Below the pieces are notes generated by a model that ran no database searches, was not told where the DNA came from, and saw nothing but the letters and a program-made list of their open reading frames with translations. From contig PDIP01000011.1 of assembly GCA_002811645.1 (NCBI GenBank), positions 112,056 through 143,604 on the forward strand: DNA of 31,549 nt, written 5' to 3'. The position numbers were made by a program, and so were the translations under genes. The stretch is from Corallochytrium limacisporum (lineage: Eukaryota > Opisthokonta). Below, piece by piece: positions 15,442 through 23,876 of this stretch (its first letter is position 1; every line of letters starts with the position of its first letter).

Positions 15442-18411
15442 ATGAACGCAGAAACGTTGCGTGAATTGACAGAACGGTCGCTCAATTTGGGCGACCCGGA
15501 AGTGAAGTCAGAGTTTTGCCGGGACGCTAGCTGTCCAATGTACTTTAATACAACGGGAAAGGATAAGATGGACGGTAAGGGTATGAGCGGCAAGAAACAT
15601 TCCAAGAAATGTAAGGGTAAGGGTAGGAGAATGGATCACATGAGCCTCTCGGAAGTCTGGACCCATTTTCATGGCAAGGACGAAGTAGGATCACCGGCAG
15701 CGGACGGTGACGACCAAGAGTCATCACAACAGATTAGTAGGGGAAATGACGGCAGTGGCAGTCCGCCCGTGGATAGCAGCTGGCAGCGACTGTACAGCAA
15801 CGGGCTCAGTGTAACACAGGCTCGTCGGAGTGTAAGTTTTTATGACCACAACAGACCTTCGAAGCCTGCGGCTCTGCGGAACGAATGGAATGAGCAGTAC
15901 AAGCAAGACGCCATTAACGGATCACTCAGGGAGCAGAAGATGCGGGTCAGATTCGAGGACAATGAATCGGAGTTACCCTTACGGTCGACTTTCTCCGCTG
16001 GTTACGATCACAATGTCCGCCCTTCGCATCCGCTTTTCAAGAGTCACAGTTTCCGGGACACGGTCATGCTCTGTTCCACCCCGAAGCGGGAATCAAGAGA
16101 ATCGAAGCATAGGGTGAGCACCTTTGCAGCTGATATTGGAGACTGTGGCGGAAGTTTACAAACTTTTGAACCGTTCAGCGGCAAAGGCAGACGTCTTGGG
16201 TCAACAACGGAAGGCGTGGACTTTGACGAGAGACCTGGTGCAGCTGACCTGCACTTCCAGCTCGATCTGCAACATATGGCCCGCACCGTCGCCGACCTAG
16301 TTTGTTCGAACCCGAACGCCGGTGATGAACTCCCCGACCTCCTACCCCGAGACGCTTTAACACAAGTCACGCGCCTGAATCTTCGGCGCATGAACCTAGA
16401 GAACCTGCCGGGCTGGCTGAAGCACTTCCGCAATCTCAAACACTTAAATCTCGCCAGTAATCGGTTCCGGTCCATTCCTGAGGTACTGTTATGTGGGGTA
16501 AAGAATCATTATCATCAGGATCAACTTCTCGATCAGGATGGTAAAGCTCCGAAGTCCTGCGGCTGTCGCCTGGGATTTTCCCTAGAGGACCTGATTCTGA
16601 GCCACAACCAGATGCGCGAATTGGTCACTGCCAACGAGGACCTTGGTGTCGCCCTACCCAATCTGAAACTTCTCCGCCTGGACGGCAACCGCCTGACTTC
16701 CCTGCCAGATAGTCTTGGTAATCTGACGCAGCTCGAGACGCTCGTTTGTGGCTCCATCTACGGCGGCAACCGCATCACTGTTCTGCCCCACACGGTGGGC
16801 CAGTGTGATCAACTACGTGAGCTTGACGTCCGACGCAACGAGCTTGTGTCCCTGCCGAAAACCATGGGTGAGCTGGTCAGCCTCCACACTCTAAACGTGA
16901 GCCGGAACAATCTCGAGAACGTGGCGGATGTGGATTTCCGGGGAATGACCTCGCTCCTGACTGTCGACCTGAGCCACAACCGCTTGCGTCGCATTCCGGA
17001 GACAATCGCCGACAATCCCACACTCCGTCTTCTTGATGTGAGCAACAATGCCATTGACTACCTTCCCACCGGCTTCCACGAGCGCGTCAACCCACAGGCC
17101 ACCGTGCTCATGCAGAATAACCCCTTGATGGAGGACGTCATTGTCATCAATAATCCTGCGGACAACCGTCTGCGAAGGGAACGCAGCACTGGTAAGGAAG
17201 GTGACCGTGTGCCAACCCTGATGCAACTGTGTTACCAACAGATTGCCAAGCGCGTGGAAGAGGAGCAGCAAGAATTGGTGCGCAATGCCGCGCAGAAGCG
17301 CCGGAGCAGTTGTGCTGCCCCCACTGCTGGTCCCTCGACCCTGGCTTCCGGCGTGACCACTACACACTACACTCTGAGCAAGCGACCGTCCCTGAGACAG
17401 CGCACAAAGTCGGAGAGTACGACGGCGTCCATGTCATTTGCTCGCTCCGGTCTTGTCAAGCAACGATCGATTGTGTTGTCCGTGGGTCACCGCCAGCATC
17501 GGAATTCAGAATCCTCGTACCCGATCATGGAGACAACCACCCCGCGCCCGGGCATGCCTCTGCAACGCCAGCGTGCAGTGCGTGGTTCCTTCGCCAGGCA
17601 CCCGACCCGCCCATCAACCGGGTCTGATGTCAACGATACCCGCATCTCTCTCGCTGATGTGCACGAGCACATTGCGGCCATTGCCGCTCTCGCGGCGGAG
17701 ACGAACGGAGACATTGACGAAATGGACGACACGGATGCTGGCCTGAGCTTTATTGGTGAATCCAGTCCGTCAGAGGACGACGACGACCAGGCGAGTGCAG
17801 AAGGTTCTGAAATTCCTCGCGATGAGACGCTGGAAGATATTGAACAGCTTGACATTGCTCTGTTCGAGGATCACGATGCAGTGAGATGTGTCGTTGATCA
17901 CAAGCGCAAGAACGGCAGAAACCAGGACAAGCAGGACGACCAATTTTTGGGCATCCCGCGCAAGGCAGACCGTGATGAGTGCCTCAGCGAATCACTCGCT
18001 TCGCTGCCCCTTGAACTCCAGAAGGACCTCAAGGATCGCTACCGTACCTGCATGACCTGCAAGACGAAATTCTACCACCAAGGCCTGACCTCGGTGCGGC
18101 TTCTGTCCATTCTGGGCCACCGGCGGATTGCTACCCTGTCCACATTCTGTTCTATCAAGTGCCGCGACGCGAACCAGAATCGGAGCCCGTACATCAGCGC
18201 TGAGGATCTTTCCCCTGGACAGCAATCTATGCCCAACCTGTCCGAAGAAGGCTTCTCAGTCATGACGCCACGCCGCCGCCGGTTCAGCGTCAGGCCTCTA
18301 CCGTATACAGCGGCTGCAGCGGCTGCAGCTGTGAACCGCCAATTCCGTCGCGTGGGAGGCACGGACGATTCCGGTGCAGTGGCCACCGAACGTCCAAACC
18401 TGCGCTGGTAG
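15442..18411 (+). CDS. Large leucine-rich-repeat protein with C-terminal Cys motif
   Basis: This protein of 989 aa from the preferred ATG 15442 (CCACAATGAAC) is scaffold-like. An upstream in-frame ATG at 15397 would add 15 residues. The N-terminal third is polar, with a Lys-rich patch. Residues about 303-549 form roughly eight LRRs of the LxxLxLxxNxLxxLP type, for example LKLLRLDGNRLTSLPDSLG and LHTLNVSRNNLENV. A basic Ser/Thr/Arg-rich linker follows, then an acidic stretch (about 756-795). Next is a probable zinc knuckle with C870-x2-C873 and C903-x3-C907 (CMTCKTKFYH ... FCSIKC), and near the end an Ala run. LRR proteins with such a C-terminal Cys motif seem familiar from fungi, but that is recollection, not a search. 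Function unknown; likely cytoplasmic, with no signal peptide or membrane helix. No introns seen. Confidence 0.85.
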   Translation: MNAETLRELTERSLNLGDPEVKSEFCRDASCPMYFNTTGKDKMDGKGMSGKKHSKKCKGKGRRMDHMSLSEVWTHFHGKDEVGSPAADGDDQESSQQISRGNDGSGSPPVDSSWQRLYSNGLSVTQARRSVSFYDHNRPSKPAALRNEWNEQYKQDAINGSLREQKMRVRFEDNESELPLRSTFSAGYDHNVRPSHPLFKSHSFRDTVMLCSTPKRESRESKHRVSTFAADIGDCGGSLQTFEPFSGKGRRLGSTTEGVDFDERPGAADLHFQLDLQHMARTVADLVCSNPNAGDELPDLLPRDALTQVTRLNLRRMNLENLPGWLKHFRNLKHLNLASNRFRSIPEVLLCGVKNHYHQDQLLDQDGKAPKSCGCRLGFSLEDLILSHNQMRELVTANEDLGVALPNLKLLRLDGNRLTSLPDSLGNLTQLETLVCGSIYGGNRITVLPHTVGQCDQLRELDVRRNELVSLPKTMGELVSLHTLNVSRNNLENVADVDFRGMTSLLTVDLSHNRLRRIPETIADNPTLRLLDVSNNAIDYLPTGFHERVNPQATVLMQNNPLMEDVIVINNPADNRLRRERSTGKEGDRVPTLMQLCYQQIAKRVEEEQQELVRNAAQKRRSSCAAPTAGPSTLASGVTTTHYTLSKRPSLRQRTKSESTTASMSFARSGLVKQRSIVLSVGHRQHRNSESSYPIMETTTPRPGMPLQRQRAVRGSFARHPTRPSTGSDVNDTRISLADVHEHIAAIAALAAETNGDIDEMDDTDAGLSFIGESSPSEDDDDQASAEGSEIPRDETLEDIEQLDIALFEDHDAVRCVVDHKRKNGRNQDKQDDQFLGIPRKADRDECLSESLASLPLELQKDLKDRYRTCMTCKTKFYHQGLTSVRLLSILGHRRIATLSTFCSIKCRDANQNRSPYISAEDLSPGQQSMPNLSEEGFSVMTPRRRRFSVRPLPYTAAAAAAAVNRQFRRVGGTDDSGAVATERPNLRW

Positions 18412-18513
18412 GAGGATCACATGTTTTCGGACACCAACTTTAGTTTTCTCAAATCATTCTCATCACTCTGGGGACTGTTTCATGGTACATCAAACATCAG
18501 ACGTCATATTTCG

Positions 18514-18568
18514 CATTGTAGACCAATGTAGCTCTCCGTACATCAGTTTCACATTGTAGATCAATGTA
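18514..18568 (+). repeat. Two near-identical 17-bp dyads in the 3' region of the LRR gene
   Basis: CATTGTAGACCAATGTA (18514-18530) and CATTGTAGATCAATGTA (18552-18568) differ at one base and are 38 bp apart start to start. Each contains the inverted repeat CATTG/CAATG. They lie 100-160 bp after the LRR stop codon, probably in its 3' UTR. Confidence 0.7.
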
Positions 18569-18916
18569 AACCACACGCCATGATCCAAACACCCCATGTA
18601 CGTACTAGCTGTTTGCTTTTTTTTTCGTTTTTTTTTTCGTGTTCCATCTTGAACATCCATACATAATACATTTCATTTTGTTTCCAGTAACATATCAAAG
18701 TCATGCCGTCGCATCCGAATTTACTTCTGCCGTCAGTGTTTTTGTGTACAACGTGTCATACTATAGGGTGCTCTAATGCGCTCTCTTTTGTTTGGTTTTT
18801 AAAATAGTGAAGAAAAGATGATGTTCTTGAGTGGTTCGATTAGGACTATTCCCTGAGGAGGTCGTGGTCACGTTGAACAAGTGTGCTGCGTAAAACAAAT
18901 TGTCTCAATGTGAGTC
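18569..18916. other. Convergent intergenic region, LRR and component II 3' ends
   Basis: T-rich tracts (18618-18638) and AT-rich DNA suit 3' UTRs and polyadenylation of two facing genes. No ORF or RNA gene is seen. Confidence 0.6.
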
Positions 18917-19579
18917 CTACATTCCCCAGGAGCCCGGATCCTCCTTCCAGGTACCCTTCGACATGGTCAAAAAGTTGTTCAGGAGCTGCTTGCCGTCATC
19001 CGATTTGATCGATTCCGGATGGAATTGCACGCCCTCCATGACATATTCTTTGTGCCGAACGCCCATGATGATGCCGGATTCCGCAGTGTGGCTTGTCTCG
19101 ATCAGGTGATCCGTTGGGGTGGTGCCCTTCATGCCAGCCAGAGAGTGATATCGAATCATAGTTGTGTTTTGCGGTAGATTAACGTACACACCCTTACCGT
19201 CGTGCACAATCTCCGAGGTCATACCGTGTTTGATTTCACCACATCTGCCGACTGTACCCCCGTACTCCTCGAACATAATCTGTTCGCCGAGACAGACGCC
19301 AAGAATAGGAATCTTGCCCGCAAAGGCGTGCATTATCGGGGCGCATTGACCGCCGGCCTTTGGACTCCCTGGTCCTGGGGACAAGACGAGATGCGTCGGG
19401 TTCATGGCAATCGCCATTTGGACGTCAATCTTGTCATTCCGGTGGACAGTCACGTGGGCTCCTAGTTCACTCAAGTACTGATACAGATTCCAAGTAAAGG
19501 AGTCGTAGTTATCGACCATCAGCACCCGCACAGAGTGGGCGGTGCCGTTTGCATTGGTATCGGTATTGTTGCCAGTCAT
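18917..19579 (-). CDS. trpG: Anthranilate synthase component II (glutamine amidotransferase), stand-alone
   Basis: This 220-aa class I glutamine amidotransferase supplies ammonia to component I for anthranilate synthesis from chorismate. Motifs: VLMVDNYDSFTWNLYQYL, LSPGPGSP, GVCLGEQ with nucleophile C96, HDGKG, RYHSLAG and QFHPES with H187 and E189. The sequence reads like the first domain of the fungal trifunctional tryptophan protein, but it stops after KGTWKEDPGSWGM. No indole-glycerol-phosphate synthase or PRAI domain follows in any frame nearby. ATG 19579 (AGAACCATGACT) is chosen because the frame further upstream has no ATG before an in-frame TAA. It lies 106 bp after the component I stop on the same strand. 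GTAAGG in the leader (about 19600) is a possible donor. A para-aminobenzoate role is possible, but the neighbour argues for tryptophan. Confidence 0.9.
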   Translation of the reverse strand: MTGNNTDTNANGTAHSVRVLMVDNYDSFTWNLYQYLSELGAHVTVHRNDKIDVQMAIAMNPTHLVLSPGPGSPKAGGQCAPIMHAFAGKIPILGVCLGEQIMFEEYGGTVGRCGEIKHGMTSEIVHDGKGVYVNLPQNTTMIRYHSLAGMKGTTPTDHLIETSHTAESGIIMGVRHKEYVMEGVQFHPESIKSDDGKQLLNNFLTMSKGTWKEDPGSWGM

Positions 19580-19685
19580 GGTTCTTGTGACAATCAAGAC
19601 CTTACTTTCGTTTCCGTCCAATTCGTTGTTCTTTCTGATCCTTTAGGTTACGGTTCCCGATGCTCAACTATCTGTTCAATCCGTT

Positions 19686-21293
19686 TCAAATTTTCTGGCG
19701 CTTGTTTGCGTTCTGCGTGCTTTCGCTTTTAACTTTCTCTTCGTGGCTTAGTTGGTTTCCCATACCCTCGGCCTGGCGGTGGAAGGCAAAGCGCTCCTCA
19801 GCGCGACGCACAGTGGCAATGTTAGAGTTGAGTTTGTTGATGGTTTCCTGGTACTCATTCTCCGGTGTGGAATCGTAGACAATGCCACCACCGGCCTGCA
19901 GGAAGATGATGCCGTTGCGATACCACATGGTGCGCAGAGCAATGCACGTGTCCAGGTCTCCGTTGTAGGCAAAGTAGCCAGCGGCACCGGCGTACACACC
20001 TCGTGTCTGTCCCTCCAATTCTGAGACAATCTCAATGGCGCGGATCTTGGGGGCGCCGCTCACCGTACCAGCAGGCATGATGGACCGGAAGGCGTCAAAG
20101 CTGGTCATGCCCTTGCGGAGCTTACCCTTCACAACGCTGACAATGTGCATCACATGGCTAAACTTTTGGATGGTCATCAAGCGTTCGACGTAGTTACTCG
20201 ACGGTTCGCAGATGCGATTAACATCGTTGCGGCCGAGATCAACCAACATGATGTGTTCGGCACGTTCTTTGGGGTCGCCGAGTAGGGCATCTGCATTGGC
20301 CTGGTCCTCTTGGGGTGTCTTCCCGCGCTTGGCGGTACCGGCGATTGGATGGGTTTCCACTACGCCGTCAATCACTTTCACCAAGGCTTCAGGAGATGCA
20401 CCAATGATCTGGTAGTCATGGCCGTCAATGTAGAACATGTACGGACTCGGATTCACGGTGCGCAGCTCGCGGTAGAGATTGAAAGGATGGACAGGGGTCT
20501 TCTTCTCTACACGGCGCGCGGGTACGCACTGGATGATATCACCGTTGATAATGTACTCCTTGGCCTTTCGCACGTGAGCCTTGAAAGTCTCGGCTGCCTC
20601 GTCCGTATCACCCAATGGGCGTCCGTCGTTGGTGCCGTTGGTTGTCGCGGCAATGTCGTGGTACGGGGGCAAGGTCAGCCCAGGCTTCTCAAGCGTGTCC
20701 GCAACCTGGCGAATGTTGCGGCAGGCCTCACGGTAGGCATCGACGATCTGCTGGTCGTCAATATCTTCAGGCTGCACGCCCTTATCGAAACGGACGTGGC
20801 TGACAATCTTCAGAGTGCGGTAGACGTGGTCAAAGACCACGATGGTGTCGCAGAACATATGCATGGACTCGGGCATGCCGGTGTTATCGACCAGGTCACA
20901 GGCTACACGCGGTTCAAAGTACTTGATGCAGTCGTAGGCGATAAAGCCGATGGCGCCGCCGGTGAACGACGGAAGTCCTTTGATGGGTACGTACTTGATG
21001 CCTCTCATTTCTTCTTCAATCGGCACCAGGGGATCACCCTTGATTGCCTCCCTGGGACCGGTGCTGATGATCTTGTACGGGTTCGTGCCCAGGAAACTGT
21101 ACCTTGCAATTTTGAGATCGGCCTCAACACTTTCAAGCAGGAAGCTGTGCTTCTGGCCCTCCTTGAGCTTAAGGTATGCAGATACGGGTGTCAGGAGGTC
21201 GCCCATCTCTTCCACAAAGATGGGGATCACGTTGCCTCCCTCACGGACGTGCTTGCGGACCTCACTCAACGATGGTGAAATCTCTCCGTGCAT
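19686..21293 (-). CDS. trpE: Anthranilate synthase component I
   Basis: This 535-aa enzyme converts chorismate and ammonia to anthranilate, the first committed tryptophan step. The N-terminal part has the regulatory motif LLES (52-55), where tryptophan binds for feedback inhibition, and TPVSAYLKL. The chorismate-binding half has NPSPYMFYID, HPIAGTAKRGKTPQED, LVDLGRNDVNRICEPSS, AGTVSGAPKIRAIE and RGVYAGAAGYF. Length and order are normal for a cytosolic eukaryotic component I, and there is no transit peptide. The C-terminal tail is unusual: Ser/Asn/Lys-rich, ending NANKRQKI. The start ATG (CAATCATGCAC) lies only 12 bp after the stop of the preceding same-strand ORF. No introns are seen. The retained LLES motif suggests tryptophan feedback control. 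Confidence 0.95.
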   Translation of the reverse strand: MHGEISPSLSEVRKHVREGGNVIPIFVEEMGDLLTPVSAYLKLKEGQKHSFLLESVEADLKIARYSFLGTNPYKIISTGPREAIKGDPLVPIEEEMRGIKYVPIKGLPSFTGGAIGFIAYDCIKYFEPRVACDLVDNTGMPESMHMFCDTIVVFDHVYRTLKIVSHVRFDKGVQPEDIDDQQIVDAYREACRNIRQVADTLEKPGLTLPPYHDIAATTNGTNDGRPLGDTDEAAETFKAHVRKAKEYIINGDIIQCVPARRVEKKTPVHPFNLYRELRTVNPSPYMFYIDGHDYQIIGASPEALVKVIDGVVETHPIAGTAKRGKTPQEDQANADALLGDPKERAEHIMLVDLGRNDVNRICEPSSNYVERLMTIQKFSHVMHIVSVVKGKLRKGMTSFDAFRSIMPAGTVSGAPKIRAIEIVSELEGQTRGVYAGAAGYFAYNGDLDTCIALRTMWYRNGIIFLQAGGGIVYDSTPENEYQETINKLNSNIATVRRAEERFAFHRQAEGMGNQLSHEEKVKSESTQNANKRQKI

Positions 21294-21305
21294 GATTGAC
21301 TTAAC

Positions 21306-21986
21306 TTACGCACTCGCTGCGATCGGTACTGTATGCTGCATGGTCATTGTGGTTCCCGCAAAGGAACGAGACAAAGGCTCGACCTGTCTCCCGTGATGAT
21401 TATGAAGGTGGTGGTGGTGGTGCTGCTGCTGCTGCTGCTGCTTCTGTTGTTGTTGCGTACGGCGCTTTCGCATGACCTTGCCTGCCTTACGACGCTGACG
21501 TCGGGCCTCGATAAAGGCGCTCGCGAGACGGATCAGAACGGCGAAGCGTTCCGGCAAGTGCTGGGCAGAGGTAGTCGTTGTAGTGCTCTGGTGCAGAACC
21601 TGATTGATGGCGGTCTCTCTGCCACTGTCGGTGGCGTTGAAGGTACCGGAGGTTTGCTGCTGCTGCCGTTGCTTGATGTGAATTGGTGCAGAGGTCACCT
21701 TTTGCTTCGGCTGCTGCTGCTTTTCTAGCTTCGGGGCCATGCGGGGTAGCCAGCGCACAAATGATTCCAGCGCGCCGACACTGGCAGCGTAACATTCGTA
21801 CCGATTGACGTGGGAAAATGCGGTCATCTTCAGCTGTTCCGCACCGTTGATATCTTCAGTTCCGTCGTTCTCTGCCTGCTGCTGGTCAGTGACCAGAGGA
21901 GGGAAGGTCTGCTCGTTAATGACCACTCCTGTTGTCTTCGGCTTGGTATTCCGCCTGGGTCCACGGCGAGTCTTTTTCTTGTTCAT
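21306..21986 (-). CDS. Gln/His-rich basic protein just upstream of component I, unknown function
   Basis: This is a 226-aa frame from an ATG in an ideal context (TTCCACCATGAAC); an in-frame ATG at 22103 would give 265 aa. The N-terminus is strongly basic (MNKKKTRRGPRRNTKPK), followed by NEQTFPPLV. The middle is less biased and looks like folded protein: NRYECYAASVGALESFVRWL and ERFAVLIRLASAFIEARR. The C-terminal part is Lys/Arg-rich with Gln and His runs from CAG/CAC triplet repeats. I recognise no family; a nuclear or RNA-binding role is a guess from composition. The stop codon lies in GCGTAAGTTAAG, which also matches a splice donor. Only 12 bp separate it from the component I ATG, so the two either share a transcript or the component I promoter lies inside this ORF. 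It could instead be long leader sequence. Confidence 0.55.
   Translation of the reverse strand: MNKKKTRRGPRRNTKPKTTGVVINEQTFPPLVTDQQQAENDGTEDINGAEQLKMTAFSHVNRYECYAASVGALESFVRWLPRMAPKLEKQQQPKQKVTSAPIHIKQRQQQQTSGTFNATDSGRETAINQVLHQSTTTTTSAQHLPERFAVLIRLASAFIEARRQRRKAGKVMRKRRTQQQQKQQQQQQHHHHHLHNHHGRQVEPLSRSFAGTTMTMQHTVPIAASA
21404..21452 (-). repeat. CAG/CAC triplet repeat inside the Gln/His-rich ORF
   Basis: On the minus strand imperfect CAA/CAG and CAC triplets encode the Gln then His runs. The repeat keeps the reading frame. Confidence 0.85.
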
Positions 21987-22103
21987 GGTGGAATGCAAGG
22001 ACTGATTAAAGCTGTTGCACGGGTTCTCAACGGCCGTAAAGCCGGAGATTGCATCCGCACAGCAGTCGGGCACATCACTGGTGGTCCTTGCGACGGTTTG
22101 CAT

Positions 22104-22844
22104 CTGTTCAGGCACTGTTGCCTGCAGATCAAACCGTGCGTGCCCACTGGTCCCGTACCGGGACCAGCGCAAAAGGATTCTATCCCTCACGGTTAAAGGT
22201 TATTCAGTTCGATTATACGCGAAATTGCAAAACTTCTTCTTTTCTTCACTTGTGGGTGCGATCGCATTTGATCTGTCGACCTGCTCTCTGTATCAAATAC
22301 GTTCGACGGTGGGCGGGTCACATACTCATGTACATATCATAACACGTGCATTCCTTTCTCTGGCTCCACGCATCGGTCCTCTTATCTCGCCGTCCCGTGT
22401 ATTCTCTGCTGTCCGTGCTATCGTCACCATTCGGACAGGGCCCTTCTGGTGTTGCCCCCACCACCACCCATTTGCACCAACACACACAATCGTCACCCCC
22501 CCTTTCTCCCAGCCCTGCTCCTGGTCTCTCCCTCTGCCCTTTCCTCCTCGGGCCCGGGCCCGGGGAGAATTCTCCGACCTCTCGTTCATCGGAGGCGAAG
22601 GAAGGCAAAAAAGACAACCCTCCCCTTCCCTGCCCCCTTCCCCGGAGCCTTGCTCCCCCGAGGAGAAATCCGGGCGGTCTCGGAGTCTTCGGTGTGTGAA
22701 GGAAGAAGAAAAGCCGGGCACCACCGTGCGCCCAAACTTTATTTCCCTTTTATTTATGGCTTGTTTTCCTCCTCGCTCCCATGCACTGCCCATTTTGTTT
22801 TCTTCTTAATTTTTTTTTTTTGGGTTTCGTAACTCATCGCCTAA
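22104..22844. other. 5' region of the tryptophan array and CT-rich DNA
   Basis: On the minus strand GCGTATAATC (22211-22220) is a TATA-like element about 225 bp upstream of the preferred start of the Gln/His-rich ORF. Beyond it the DNA is C/T-rich with a GGGCCCGGGCCCGGGG patch (22550-22565). No gene is supported. Confidence 0.5.
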
Positions 22845-23027
22845 ATGACAAAGCGGAGCCAACAGAATGATGGTGGTTTCTTCGTGGGCCCATGCTTTGC
22901 GAACCTCTCGCTCTCTCTGTGTAACACAGACCATTCGGAAGGAAGACTGAGTAAGAGCGCGCCTCGGGAAATCTTCACACCCTTGCTCTCTACTCGCAAC
23001 AGATGGTCAAGAGACAGCAATTGCTGA
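22845..23027 (+). CDS. Possible small ORF (60 aa), doubtful
   Basis: ATG 22845 (CCTAAATGACA) opens 60 codons beginning MTKRSQQNDGGFF. An overlapping frame from 22867 (MMVVSSWAHALRTSRSL) resembles a mitochondrial presequence, and an ATG at 23003 opens another 30-codon frame. A donor-like GTAAGA (near 22953) and an acceptor-like CTCGCAACAG (ends 23002) suggest splicing is possible. I cannot choose among these. Confidence 0.2.
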   Translation: MTKRSQQNDGGFFVGPCFANLSLSLCNTDHSEGRLSKSAPREIFTPLLSTRNRWSRDSNC

Positions 23028-23570
23028 AGGTTGCTGACCTGACAAACTTTGGTGGCACTCGAACAACTAGACCAGACCGTTATACGTTCCGCTGACCCAT
23101 AAACGACAAACAATGGCAACAGCAATCAATTCCAAATCTCAGTGTGGGGGTATTATGAGCGTGTGTAGTTTTGGCGCTCGGTGCTGCCATGTTCTGACCG
23201 TGCATCATGTTGTCTGTACCCTACATGTCGATATCGCAGACCCTTTCATTCACGGTGCATGATCATGCACAATCATGGTGAAGCCAAATGACGTGGATTA
23301 ACGACGAACATTAGTATGGCATCACAGTGATGGAAGAATCCAAATGGCTGGCCTGACTCGCGTATTGGAGACCCCGGGGAGTGCCATTCGCTCCCGGCGT
23401 TGTGGATCTCCATAGAGCCAGGCCGAGCATCCCCTCGTGTGCCGCTCTGTGGCTGCCACCGTGCTCCATCTTTCCCTGTGGGCAACAGTCCGGTACATTC
23501 ACTATAAAACAGCCACCCCGGCAGCACCGAACACTACCCGCCATTGTTAAGCGCAGTGGGAAAACAAAAG
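23028..23570. other. Gap, no gene recognised
   Basis: Mixed-composition DNA with partial palindromes such as GTGCATGATCATGCAC (23256-23271). CTATAAAAC near 23502 is a TATA-like element on the plus strand. Minus-strand frames at 23273-23544 are not convincing. Confidence 0.5.
23256..23271. repeat. Perfect 16-bp palindrome
   Basis: GTGCATGATCATGCAC reads the same on both strands and is followed by a further ATCATG. It is a possible binding site for a dimeric factor. It lies about 1.3 kb upstream of the DAHP synthase gene. Confidence 0.7.
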
Positions 23571-23577
23571 TATAAAA
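23571..23577 (+). promoter_or_regulatory. Strong TATA box, possible DAHP synthase promoter
   Basis: TATAAAA followed by a G-rich stretch is the best TATA match in the window. The ATG inside it would lie before the transcription start, so it is probably not a start codon. The next large plus-strand gene is DAHP synthase at 24551. Confidence 0.45.
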
Positions 23578-23677
23578 TGGGGGTTTGCGAGAAAGCGCTA
23601 GCCCCCCCCCCCCAGGGGGGGGTGGAGGGTCAGCAAAAACAAGTGGTACAGACGTGCACCCATACGCAACACGCCCG

Positions 23678-23876
23678 GTGAGTACTGCGCCTACGGAGGA
23701 GGGAGGCGGGTGGTGGGGCAGTTGGGAGTAGCCAGATTTACCTATTCTCCCTTTTTCTTATTCTTTTTGTTTCTTCTGTTTCCTTGGGTTTCCCGGTTTC
23801 TGTCTTTTCCTTTCCTTTTCGGTTTTTCCTTGCGGATTTCTCTCTGTAACCAAAACTGGAGCATCTCACATCGCAG
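23678..23876 (+). other. Candidate 5' UTR intron
   Basis: Donor CCG|GTGAGT at 23678, a T/C-rich interior (23740-23850) and acceptor ACATCGCAG ending at 23876 fit a GT-AG intron of about 199 nt downstream of the TATA box. It could belong to the DAHP synthase leader or to a small upstream gene. Confidence 0.35.

Noticed and set aside
19580..19685. Fusion of component I and II into one protein
   Set aside because: A stop ends component I, an in-frame TAA precedes component II, and no convincing splice pair joins them.
20310..21278. 322-codon plus-strand frame across component I
   Set aside because: It is the antisense of the conserved trpE coding sequence and has no domain of its own.
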